DNA of 64,000 nucleotides from Alistipes sp. (GTDB lineage Bacteria > Bacteroidota > Bacteroidia > Bacteroidales > Rikenellaceae): positions 98,680 through 162,679 of the forward strand of contig JAJQCA010000047.1 in the NCBI GenBank assembly GCA_021202985.1, in the 5' to 3' direction. This document shows positions 32,776 to 39,901 of this stretch, piece after piece. The notes under the pieces were generated by a model, which saw only the letters and a list, made by a program, of their open reading frames with translations, was not told the DNA's origin and did not search any database. The position numbers and the translations under genes were made by a program. Position 1 is the stretch's first letter. Each line of letters starts with the position of its first letter.

Positions 32776-34008
32776 ATGGGTGATATAGAAATTATGGCCC
32801 CGGCGGGGTCATGGGAGTGCCTTACCGCGGCATTGGACGCCGGCGCCGGCTCGGTCTATTTCGGCGTCGGTCAACTCAACATGCGCGCGCGCTCCACTTC
32901 CAACTTTCGCCGGGAAGAACTCACCGAAATAGTCGAAAAAGCACATTCCAAAGGGGCGCGGGCATATTTGGCCGTAAACACCGTGCTTTATGACGACGAG
33001 CTGGCCGAAATGCGGGCGGTGGTGGACGGTGCGGCGGCCGCAGGAGTGGATGCGGTTATAGCGTCCGATCAGGCGGCGATTCTTTACGCCCGACAGGCGG
33101 GGCTGGAAGTCCACATTTCGACTCAATTGAATGTATCGAACCTCGAGACGCTACGGTTTTACGCCCGGTGGGCGGATGTCGTGGTGCTGGCCCGGGAGCT
33201 GTCGCTCGGGCAGGTACGTGCCATTTACGACGGTATTATCCGGGACGATATATGCGGCCCGTCGGGGCGGCAGGTAAAGATTGAGATGTTCGCACACGGC
33301 GCGCTGTGCATGGCCGTTTCGGGGAAATGCTATCTGAGCCTCCACGAGAGCGGATGCTCGGCCAACCGCGGCGCCTGCCGCCAGATATGCCGCCGCTCGT
33401 TTATGCTCACCGACCGCGACACGGGAGAACAGATTGCCGCGGAGGGCAATTACCTCCTCTCGCCCAAAGACCTGTGTACGATAGGTTTTCTCGATAAATT
33501 CGTGGAGGCTGGTGTCAGGGTGCTCAAAATTGAGGGCCGCGCCCGGTCGACCGAATACGTCAAACGGGTGGTGGAGTGTTACCGGGAAGCGGTGGACGCC
33601 CTCCGTGCCGGGACATATGACAAGGAGCTGGCCGAAAAACTTAAAGAGCGGCTAAGTACCGTATTTAACCGGGGGTTCTGGGACGGCTTCTATTCCGGGA
33701 CTGCGGTACCGGAACTAAGCGGCCATTACGGCTCTGCGGCTACCCGCCGCAAGGTCTATGTCGGCAAGGTGACCAATTTCTTCAGGAAAATAGGGGTTGC
33801 GGAAGTCCTGGTAGAGGCCGCGGTACTGGACGAGGGGGATGAAATCGTAGTGATTGGAGCCACCACAGGGGCGCTGGAATGGTACGCCTCGGGAATACGC
33901 GTGGAGGAAAAGCCGGTTGCACAGGCCTTGCAGGGCCAGTATTGCTCGCTCCTTACGCCGTCAGAAGTAAAGCGCGGGGACAAACTCTATAAAATTATCG
34001 ATGCCTGA
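32776..34008 (+). CDS. U32 family protein (TrhP/RlhA-like RNA hydroxylase family)
   Basis: 410 residues from the ATG at 32776 (MGDIEIMAPAGS, the conserved family start). Although called peptidase U32, characterised members TrhP and RlhA hydroxylate tRNA or rRNA, using a cysteine-bound Fe-S centre. Here the cysteines cluster at about residues 180-215 (GKCYLS, GCSANRGACRQIC), and KIEGRARSTEYVKRVVECYREAVDAL follows, typical of the TrhP branch. The C-terminal part (after about 320) is a small beta-barrel-like domain. Following proS and near mnmA and rimM, a translation role fits. Assignment to TrhP rather than another U32 subfamily is a guess. Confidence 0.82.
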   Translation: MGDIEIMAPAGSWECLTAALDAGAGSVYFGVGQLNMRARSTSNFRREELTEIVEKAHSKGARAYLAVNTVLYDDELAEMRAVVDGAAAAGVDAVIASDQAAILYARQAGLEVHISTQLNVSNLETLRFYARWADVVVLARELSLGQVRAIYDGIIRDDICGPSGRQVKIEMFAHGALCMAVSGKCYLSLHESGCSANRGACRQICRRSFMLTDRDTGEQIAAEGNYLLSPKDLCTIGFLDKFVEAGVRVLKIEGRARSTEYVKRVVECYREAVDALRAGTYDKELAEKLKERLSTVFNRGFWDGFYSGTAVPELSGHYGSAATRRKVYVGKVTNFFRKIGVAEVLVEAAVLDEGDEIVVIGATTGALEWYASGIRVEEKPVAQALQGQYCSLLTPSEVKRGDKLYKIIDA

Positions 34009-34054
34009 ACCGGCGGCACATCGCATAGTGCCCGGCGGCACATAACCGGGAGTC

Positions 34055-35047
34055 TTACCCGAACACTACATAAACGGGCAGGTGGTCGCTGTATCCGTTC
34101 CTGTACACTCCCGATGTGAAAGTCCTCAGCGGAAACCCTCTACGCCGCCTGTCGGAATAGTCGAGCAGGTATGGTCGGATATAAATGCCGCACCCGAAAT
34201 AGGTAAAACCCTCACCGTAATAGAACCCGGCCGACAGCAGGATATTATCGCTCATGCTCCATTTCCCGCGGTAGGCATAAGTACCCTGCCCCTTTCGCAC
34301 CTGCCCTTCGAACGGCGAGTAAACCTGCGGAAGCCCCGCGGCAATGGGAAACCGGTCAGGAAAATATTTACTGAACGGCCGCTCGTTCGGGGAGCAGTTG
34401 AAATCACCCATAACCATAAGTTGTGCATCCGGGTCGTGCCGCAGCAGGGAATCGCAGAACCGCACCAGCGCGGCCGCGGCCCTTTCACGGTACCGGTAAT
34501 TGTTAAGCCGCGAGGGCAGATGGCAAACCACTATATCCAGCCGCATCCCGAGAACCTCGCCGCGGACATAAAGGAACTGCCGTGAAGTGCCCGAAGCCAC
34601 CAGCCTGGAATGCTCCGGATAGAACCTGTCTCCTTTAAACAGCAGGGCGAGGTCCAGCCCTCTGGCGTCCCCGCCGGTATGGTGGATATAGTTGTAAGGG
34701 GTTTCGAGATTCATTATAAGGTCCCTGACCACGCCTTCGTTCTCAACCTCCGCCAGCCCGAGTATATCGAGCGAAAGGGAGTCGACCACTTCGGCCAACC
34801 GGTCCAGTTTATTGCGGTACCTTTCCGTATTCCACCCCAGGCGACCGGCGGGAGTATAATCCGAATCGTCGTAGAACAGCGACGGGATTGTATCATAAAG
34901 ATTTTCCACGTTCCAGAAGCCGGCGGTAACTATCCGCTCCGCCTGCGCGGCCACTCCGGAAGCGGTACGGACGGAAGCAGCAACCGCCGAAGCGGGTAGC
35001 GCCAGCCATAAAAAAAGTATCACGATTAATTTACCGGCCCGGCCCAT
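34055..35047 (-). CDS. Endonuclease/exonuclease/phosphatase family protein, exported
   Basis: A 330-residue EEP-fold hydrolase with an N-terminal signal peptide (about residues 1-23, ending AVAA). Metal and catalytic motifs are in the expected order: FWNVENLYD, GLAEVEN (metal-binding Glu), MGDFNCSP (Asp-x-Asn) and SDHLPVYV (Asp-His) at the end. EEP members include DNases, phosphodiesterases and lipid phosphatases. Export suggests scavenging of nucleic acids or phosphate. It lies 9 bp downstream of mnmA on the same strand and is probably co-transcribed with it, though there is no obvious functional link. Confidence 0.85.
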   Translation of the reverse strand: MGRAGKLIVILFLWLALPASAVAASVRTASGVAAQAERIVTAGFWNVENLYDTIPSLFYDDSDYTPAGRLGWNTERYRNKLDRLAEVVDSLSLDILGLAEVENEGVVRDLIMNLETPYNYIHHTGGDARGLDLALLFKGDRFYPEHSRLVASGTSRQFLYVRGEVLGMRLDIVVCHLPSRLNNYRYRERAAAALVRFCDSLLRHDPDAQLMVMGDFNCSPNERPFSKYFPDRFPIAAGLPQVYSPFEGQVRKGQGTYAYRGKWSMSDNILLSAGFYYGEGFTYFGCGIYIRPYLLDYSDRRRRGFPLRTFTSGVYRNGYSDHLPVYVVFG

Positions 35048-35056
35048 TTCCTTGAA

Positions 35057-36265
35057 TTAACCGTTAATAACCCCGGAGCCGACGAGTTCCTCCCCGTCGT
35101 ACCACGCAGCAAACTGACCGGCTGTAATTCCCCTTTGCGGGTCATCGAACAAAATGTAGGCCCCGTCATGGTTAACGAAAAGAATGCCCGTTTGCAACGG
35201 CTGCCGGTAGCGGATACGGAAACTGAACCGCCGGGATTCTCCCGGCTTCATGGCCAGGTCCTCCCTTATCCAATGTATCTCTTCGGGCCGGATATAAATA
35301 CCGTTACGGTAAAGGCCGAGGTGGGACTGTCCCTGCCCCACGTATAAAATATTCCGCTCCACGTCGGTGGCTATAACGAATAGAGGTTCGGGCTTCCCTC
35401 CCACGTTCAACCCCTTGCGCTGTCCGATCGTGTAAAAATGGGCGCCTCCGTGTTCTCCGACTTTCACACCGTCACTGGGATCGTAAACATAAGGGCGGGA
35501 ATATTTTACCGCCCATTCCAGCGTTTCGGCCCGAAAATCGGCTTCATCGTCCGGCCCGTGGTCGTAATATCCGTCCCAATCGTCCGGTATTTCGATTATA
35601 TCCCCTTTGACGGATCTCAGTTTCTGCTGGAGGAACACCGGCAGGTCGACCTTACCTACGAAGCAGATACCCTGAGAATCCTTCCTTTTTGCCGTGGCGA
35701 GTTTTTCCCGCGCGGCCACCTCCCTCACTTCGCTTTTAAGCATATCCCCAATCGGGAAGAGCGCGTATTTCAACTGCTCTTGCGACAACTGGCAAAGAAA
35801 ATAACTCTGGTCCTTCCCCGGGTCGGTACCGGCCAGCAGGCGGTAAACCTCCTTACCGTCCGGCCCCGAGAGCGTTTCCTTGCGGCAATAATGTCCCGTC
35901 GCCACATAATCCGCACCAAGTGCCAGAGCCTCCTTCAGAAAAACGTCGAATTTTATCTCCCTGTTGCAGAGCACATCGGGATTGGGAGTGCGGCCCTTGC
36001 CGTACTCGCTGAACATATAGTCGACCACCTTCTCGCGGTACTGGGCGCTCAGGTCGGTGTAATGGAACGGGATATCAAGTTTACGTGCAACCGACTCGGC
36101 GAACATTTGGTCGTCATACCACGGGCAGTCGCCCGAGAGGGTACCGGTCGTGTCGTGCCAGTTGCGCATAAACAACCCAACCACGTCGTACCCCTGCTCC
36201 TTAAGCAGGTACGCCGCCACTGACGAATCCACTCCGCCCGACAAACCGATTACTACCCTCTTCAT
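35057..36265 (-). CDS. mnmA: tRNA-specific 2-thiouridylase
   Basis: MnmA thiolates U34 of tRNAs for Lys, Glu and Gln using ATP and a persulfide relay. The P-loop SGGVDSS is at residues 9-15. The catalytic cysteine lies in NPDVLCNREIKF (about residue 100) and the persulfide-carrying cysteine in DSQGICFVG (about 195). C-terminal beta domains complete the 402-residue protein. The ATG at 36265 (MKRVVIGLSGG) lies only 6 bp after a consensus -7 box (36272-36279), so the mRNA should be leaderless or nearly so. rimM lies 34 bp upstream and the EEP gene 9 bp downstream. Confidence 0.96.
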   Translation of the reverse strand: MKRVVIGLSGGVDSSVAAYLLKEQGYDVVGLFMRNWHDTTGTLSGDCPWYDDQMFAESVARKLDIPFHYTDLSAQYREKVVDYMFSEYGKGRTPNPDVLCNREIKFDVFLKEALALGADYVATGHYCRKETLSGPDGKEVYRLLAGTDPGKDQSYFLCQLSQEQLKYALFPIGDMLKSEVREVAAREKLATAKRKDSQGICFVGKVDLPVFLQQKLRSVKGDIIEIPDDWDGYYDHGPDDEADFRAETLEWAVKYSRPYVYDPSDGVKVGEHGGAHFYTIGQRKGLNVGGKPEPLFVIATDVERNILYVGQGQSHLGLYRNGIYIRPEEIHWIREDLAMKPGESRRFSFRIRYRQPLQTGILFVNHDGAYILFDDPQRGITAGQFAAWYDGEELVGSGVING

Positions 36266-36271
36266 GATGGG

Positions 36272-36279
36272 CAAAAGTA
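36272..36279 (-). promoter_or_regulatory. -7 box giving a leaderless or near-leaderless mnmA mRNA (TACTTTTG on minus)
   Basis: Exact consensus whose last base is 7 nt before the A of the mnmA start codon. Confidence 0.55.
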
Positions 36280-36299
36280 CGGATTATCCCGGAATATCT

Positions 36300-36821
36300 T
36301 TACAGGTCCAAAAGCCCGGGGGGAATTTCTATGCGTAGAATGCTTTTGCTGAGGTTGACGTCCGTAATCATCTCCTCATTCGCGGGCACGAGAATCTCCT
36401 TACCGTCGATTTCTATGGTGAACAGCGGATTTGCATCGTTTCCCTCGATACCGGTTACGATACCGGTGATTTGCGTTCCGCCCTCCGTATCGGTAAGGAC
36501 TACGGTATATCCGGTGAAAACGGCAAGGTCGTCGCCGTTGTCGGACGTCTCCCCGGCAAACGCAGCCGGGATCAGGAATTCCCGACCGAGTATAATTCCG
36601 GCCCGGGTTTCATTGTCCACGTCGTCCAGGACCACAAGAGCTCCGCTTTTACCGCGCCTGTCGAGGCGGGAAATAAAAAAGGGAACCGTCAGGCCGTCCA
36701 GAAGGACGTACAACGGTTCCCTTTTATCATATTGGGCCGGGAATTTATCGTAAAGCACCGCGATAACCTCACCTTCCTTACCGAAGGTTCTGGTGAACTT
36801 TCCCGCGGGTACGAGTTCCAC
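36300..36821 (-). CDS. rimM: Ribosome maturation factor RimM
   Basis: RimM binds S19 in the 30S head and assists 16S rRNA processing. The 173-residue protein has the N-terminal RimM barrel (PAGKFTRTFGKEGEVIAVLY) and the C-terminal PRC-barrel (TGYTVVLTDTEGGTQITGIVTGI...LFTIEIDGKEILVPANEEMITDVN). It starts 17 bp after rpsP stops, the classical rpsP-rimM pairing, here without trmD and rplS. All of it is on the minus strand and transcribed from the rpsP promoter. Confidence 0.95.
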   Translation of the reverse strand: MELVPAGKFTRTFGKEGEVIAVLYDKFPAQYDKREPLYVLLDGLTVPFFISRLDRRGKSGALVVLDDVDNETRAGIILGREFLIPAAFAGETSDNGDDLAVFTGYTVVLTDTEGGTQITGIVTGIEGNDANPLFTIEIDGKEILVPANEEMITDVNLSKSILRIEIPPGLLDL

Positions 36822-36838
36822 GACCGGACAGAACTTTA

Positions 36839-37507
36839 TTATTCCGCAGCTTTTTCCTCTTCTGCGGGGGCCGGAGTTTCTTCCGCGGGAGTTTCGGCGG
36901 GAGTCTCTTCGGCAGGCGCTGCCTCCTCAACCGCGGGAGCCTCCTCGGCAACCGGTGCTTCGGCTTCCGGAGCGACTTCTTCGGTTACTTCTTCTGTGGC
37001 TTCTGCGCTCTCTTCCGTGGCCTCTTCGCCGGCGGTCGAGGCATCCGCTGCTGCCTTTTTGGCGGCTACGGCCTTGGCGCGTTCCTCTTTGATCTTGGTT
37101 TCGGCGGCAAGGCGGGCTTTTTCAGCGGCGTCTTTTTCGCTGCCCAGGCGACCCGTTTTGGCGTCTATCTTGGCTGCTTTTTCGCTGAGCCATTTTTCGA
37201 ACTTCGCATTGGCCTCATCCTCGGTGAATGCGCCTTTCGACACACCGCCCAAAAGGTGTTTCTTGTAAAGGACTCCTTTGTACGAGAGGATGGCGCGGCA
37301 AGTGTCGGTGGGCTGTGCGCCCTTCTGCAACCAACCCAGTGCGCTGTCGAAATTAAGGTCGATTGTAGCAGGATTGGTGTTCGGATTATAAGTTCCGAGC
37401 TTTTCGATAAACCGGCCATCACGTGGCGCCCTGCTGTCGGCTACGACGATGTGGTAGAAGGCGTAGCCTTTCTTCCCGTGTCGTGACAATCTGATTTTTA
37501 CTGGCAT
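36839..37507 (-). CDS. rpsP: 30S ribosomal protein S16 with a long Ala/Glu/Pro-rich C-terminal tail
   Basis: Residues 1 to ~85 are canonical S16 ([39 protein letters not shown]). Most bacterial S16 proteins end at 80-90 residues. Here a helical, Lys/Ala-rich extension (about 100-155) is followed by ~65 residues composed almost only of Ala, Glu, Pro, Thr and Val, giving 222 residues. Bacteroidetes S16 often has an extension, but this one is long and acidic at the end. The start at 37507 is fixed by the S16 motif; an open frame continues upstream but has no S16 character. Cotranscribed with rimM. Confidence 0.97.
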   Translation of the reverse strand: MPVKIRLSRHGKKGYAFYHIVVADSRAPRDGRFIEKLGTYNPNTNPATIDLNFDSALGWLQKGAQPTDTCRAILSYKGVLYKKHLLGGVSKGAFTEDEANAKFEKWLSEKAAKIDAKTGRLGSEKDAAEKARLAAETKIKEERAKAVAAKKAAADASTAGEEATEESAEATEEVTEEVAPEAEAPVAEEAPAVEEAAPAEETPAETPAEETPAPAEEEKAAE

Positions 37508-37537
37508 TTTGTAGTATTTGTTGTTTTTAACAATAAT

Positions 37538-37556
37538 CCCGTTATCCCGTAACGGG
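37538..37556 (-). promoter_or_regulatory. Leader hairpin upstream of rpsP
   Basis: A 7-bp stem (CCCGTTA/TAACGGG) with a 5-nt loop lies between the promoter and the rpsP start codon. It could be part of an autoregulatory leader; no known ribosomal leader family is recognised. Confidence 0.3.
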
Positions 37557-37560
37557 TCGG

Positions 37561-37592
37561 CAAATTTATGGGTTTTTAATTTAATAACCAAA
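37561..37592 (-). promoter_or_regulatory. -33/-7 promoter of rpsP-rimM
   Basis: On the minus strand TTTG (37589-37592), a 20-bp spacer and TAAATTTG (37561-37568), a full match to the Bacteroidetes promoter consensus. Confidence 0.8.
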
Positions 37593-37626
37593 TCCTTCCG
37601 GCCTGCGGTGCCCCGCAGGTCCCCGG

Positions 37627-37642
37627 TGGCACTTATTTTGCA
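37627..37642 (+). promoter_or_regulatory. Sigma-54-type promoter (-24/-12) upstream of hsp20
   Basis: The 16-bp site TGGCACTTATTTTGCA matches the RpoN consensus TGGCACG-N4-TTGCA at 11 of 12 fixed positions, with the obligatory GG and GC separated by exactly 10 bp. Transcription would start near 37653, leaving a ~53-nt leader with a Shine-Dalgarno sequence. No TAnnTTTG box lies in this gap on the plus strand. Confidence 0.6.
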
Positions 37643-37691
37643 TTTTATCGACCGTAAATACCATTTATAAACACTTATAAACCTATAAAAC

Positions 37692-37698
37692 AAGGAGG
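37692..37698 (+). promoter_or_regulatory. Strong Shine-Dalgarno sequence of hsp20
   Basis: AAGGAGG with a 7-nt spacer to the ATG at 37706. Such a site is exceptional in Bacteroidetes, where most genes rely on A/T-rich leaders. Confidence 0.65.
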
Positions 37699-37705
37699 AT
37701 ATATT

Positions 37706-38275
37706 ATGATGCCCGTAAAAAGGAACAACTGGCTGCCCGGAATTTTCAATGACTTTTTCGGTAACGAATGGCTCGAAAGGCAGAGCGCTTCCTCGCCTGC
37801 CGTCAATATCAGGGAGAACGATAAAGAATACACCGTGGAAGTGGCCGCTCCCGGCCTGACCCGTGACGATTTCACAATCGAACTCGAGGACGATAATCAC
37901 CTGGTGATTTCGATGGAGAAACGGAGTGAGAAAAGCTACGGCGACCCGCAGGCCGACATGAACGAGAATACCGGTTCGTCGGAACTCGAACAGGAAAGCG
38001 GCCGGGAAAACGGGGAGCAGCAAGGCGAACAGCCACAACAGCAAATCCAACAGAACGACAACCAAAAGGATGTACAGCAGCCCCGTAAACAACAGGACAA
38101 ATACCTACGCCGTGAATTTTCATACAGCAGTTTCCGCCAGAGCATGATACTGCCCGACAACGTGAACCGCGAGAAAATCGAGGCCAAGGTTAACGACGGC
38201 GTTCTGACCATCCTCATCCCGAAAACCACCGAAGAGGAGAAAGCCCAGAAAGCCAAGACCATAGAGATAAAATAG
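37706..38275 (+). CDS. Small heat-shock protein (Hsp20/alpha-crystallin) with a Gln-rich insertion
   Basis: An ATP-independent chaperone that holds unfolding proteins. The 189-residue sequence has an N-terminal arm ([11 protein letters not shown]), the start of the alpha-crystallin domain ([19 protein letters not shown]...[11 protein letters not shown]), then residues ~78-131 of low complexity with about 15 Gln plus Glu, Asn and Gly. The domain then resumes at [22 protein letters not shown] and ends with [10 protein letters not shown] and a basic-acidic tail. Typical Bacteroidetes Hsp20 proteins are ~140 residues and join these segments with only a few residues. The insertion falls in the loop that normally swaps between partners in the dimer. 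Promoter: sigma-54-like. Confidence 0.93.
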   Translation: MMPVKRNNWLPGIFNDFFGNEWLERQSASSPAVNIRENDKEYTVEVAAPGLTRDDFTIELEDDNHLVISMEKRSEKSYGDPQADMNENTGSSELEQESGRENGEQQGEQPQQQIQQNDNQKDVQQPRKQQDKYLRREFSYSSFRQSMILPDNVNREKIEAKVNDGVLTILIPKTTEEEKAQKAKTIEIK

Positions 38276-38304
38276 AGTACCTGCCACACAGGTCGCAGTC
38301 GGAG

Positions 38305-38334
38305 ACCCCGGGAGTTTTACGCTTCCGGGGTTTT
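38305..38334 (+). terminator. Intrinsic terminator after hsp20
   Basis: Stem ACCCCGGGAG/CTTCCGGGGT with one mismatch, a 6-nt loop and TTTT. Confidence 0.75.
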
Positions 38335-38362
38335 CTACTTAGTCCAAACCTGCAAAATATCA

Positions 38363-38370
38363 TAACTTTG
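38363..38370 (+). promoter_or_regulatory. -7 box upstream of the 274-residue lipoprotein gene (TAACTTTG)
   Basis: Exact consensus but 365 bp upstream of the likely start codon (38736). The intervening 38371-38735 could be a long leader, a small RNA or a decayed gene; the open frame across it is Arg/Gly-rich and unlike a real protein. Confidence 0.4.
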
Positions 38371-38735
38371 TCATTAAAAGAAACTGTAGATGTCATGACA
38401 ATACTGCTATTATAGTCGAACAGTCCGGTTACTCTATTAGGCTGTCGTTGCAGCATTTTCGTGAAACCGGACGAAGGTCGGGAACAATACCGGCTATGCC
38501 GGGAAAAGGAGGCATGCCGGGCGGTTCCTTTTACAGGACAGGATACCTACCACTCCGGGGAAATTTTCATAGATCTATAAGGCAGTACCACCATGGCGAG
38601 CGGACGGTAACTTGTACTGAAAGCAGGAAATCGGGGAGACGCCCGTTCAGATTTATGGGATTCGGAGGTACCTGCTGGAATCGAAAGTTTGGGATGGGCA
38701 GACCGTCACCGAAATACAGGAAATACCGGCAAAAG

Positions 38736-39560
38736 ATGCTTACAACAAAAAGACAGACAGAGATTCACCCTTCTCGGACCACCGGGAGGTCGGTCGCCGC
38801 GTTTATATTATTGTGCTCGGCCTTAACGGTTAGCTGTACCCCCACAGGCCATTTTAAAGCTCCCTACGTCATGGGCGAGCCGGAGCATGCCTATTATTAT
38901 TTCCGTAGCGACTCCTACGACCCGGATAAATATCACGGAGATATGGACATCGAGGAAATGATTCCTCAACGATACCTCAAATATTTTTTCAGGGTGAATA
39001 AAGATGGGAGTCTTATCCAAAGGTTACCCATGGCCGGGAATTATACCATATGGTTCTATGACCCGCCGAAATATATTTGTGCCGTAGCCGGACAGAATGG
39101 ATACAGGGTATATGAAATGACGGAAGAGGGTCTTCATTTCTGGGACCGCACCGAAAAATATGACGGCATGGGCAATCTGACCCGCATCGATTACGGTGGC
39201 ACGCTCTATGAAGGTTCGGATAACTATATCGAAGGGGATGGCTTATACCAGGTATTCGGTCAATACAGGACTGATCTGCTGGTACCATATTCAGGCGATA
39301 CCGGCGACTATTCTGATATGAATTTCCGGGGTGAAGATGAGCGGAATCTTTTTAAGGCCTGCCATATATCCAAATGGGACGACGAACATATCCATATCCA
39401 TCGGGAAGGAGCGTATGTCAAAGAGCGGGGATGGATCGTGAAAAACCGCAAAAGAGGCCAGTGGTATTATTATGACGATAACGGAGAGCTTAGCCACACC
39501 AAGCGTCACCGCATGAGGAAAAAAGAAGACGTGAGGTTCCCGCACCGTTATTTACGGTAA
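38736..39560 (+). CDS. Hypothetical lipoprotein
   Basis: 274 residues from the ATG at 38736, chosen because the sequence then begins with a lipoprotein-type signal (AAFILLCSALTVSC, Cys about residue 32), preceded by a basic N-terminus. The frame is open further upstream to 38448, but that part is not protein-like. The mature part is rich in Tyr, Asp and His, with beta-type repeats such as YYYDDNGELSHTKRHR near the end, reminiscent of MORN/YwqK-like 'antitoxin' or 'toxin-repeat' folds, without a confident match. It is monocistronic, between hsp20 and tRNA-Arg, in a segment of lower GC than the neighbours. Function unknown. Confidence 0.6.
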   Translation: MLTTKRQTEIHPSRTTGRSVAAFILLCSALTVSCTPTGHFKAPYVMGEPEHAYYYFRSDSYDPDKYHGDMDIEEMIPQRYLKYFFRVNKDGSLIQRLPMAGNYTIWFYDPPKYICAVAGQNGYRVYEMTEEGLHFWDRTEKYDGMGNLTRIDYGGTLYEGSDNYIEGDGLYQVFGQYRTDLLVPYSGDTGDYSDMNFRGEDERNLFKACHISKWDDEHIHIHREGAYVKERGWIVKNRKRGQWYYYDDNGELSHTKRHRMRKKEDVRFPHRYLR

Positions 39561-39593
39561 ATCGGCCCAAACCGTTCCACGGCCGCGGCCGCT

Positions 39594-39624
39594 TTTGTAA
39601 CTTCCGGAAAAACCTTTACTTTTG
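39594..39624 (+). promoter_or_regulatory. -33/-7 promoter of tRNA-Arg
   Basis: TTTG (39594-39597), a 19-bp spacer and TACTTTTG (39617-39624), 33 bp before the tRNA. Confidence 0.75.
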
Positions 39625-39657
39625 CACACCGGGCCGTCACAGCGGCCCGACACGTTT

Positions 39658-39731
39658 GGTCCCGTAGCTCAGTTGGATAGAGCAACAGCCTTCTAAGCTG
39701 TGGGTCGTGGGTTCGAATCCCGCCGGGATCA
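39658..39731 (+). tRNA. tRNA-Arg (anticodon TCT)
   Basis: A 74-nt cloverleaf. The acceptor stem is GGTCCCG/CGGGATC (one G-T pair). The D-arm contains GCTCAGTTGGATAGAGC. The anticodon stem-loop is CAGCC-TTCTAAG-CTG with TCT in the anticodon position. The T-arm has GTGGG-TTCGAAT-CCCGC. Discriminator base is A at 39731. The CCA end is not encoded (CAA follows). It reads AGA/AGG arginine codons. The AT-rich GH28 gene lies directly downstream, as at tRNA-associated insertion sites, but no integrase or repeated tRNA 3' end is visible. Confidence 0.95.
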
Positions 39732-39901
39732 CAAATTAAGGATCGATAATCCGCCTCGCTTAAAATAATTCATAGTCTTTTCGGTGCAAAATTTACAAAA
39801 TTTATGTTTTTTCTCCGTTATTAAGCCAATGAATTGAAAAATTGGTTTACTCTTTGAACAATAACAATCACAATTCGACCAAATATAATAACCTGAAGTA
39901 T

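Noticed and set aside
36471..37268. 265-codon plus-strand frame opposite rimM and rpsP
   Set aside because: Ala/Ser-rich composition from the opposite strand of the Ala/Glu tail of S16; no motif.
37510..38092. Upstream extension of the rpsP reading frame (up to 38092)
   Set aside because: The S16 sequence starts exactly at 37507 after a full -33/-7 promoter at 37561-37592. The extension overlaps hsp20 on the other strand.
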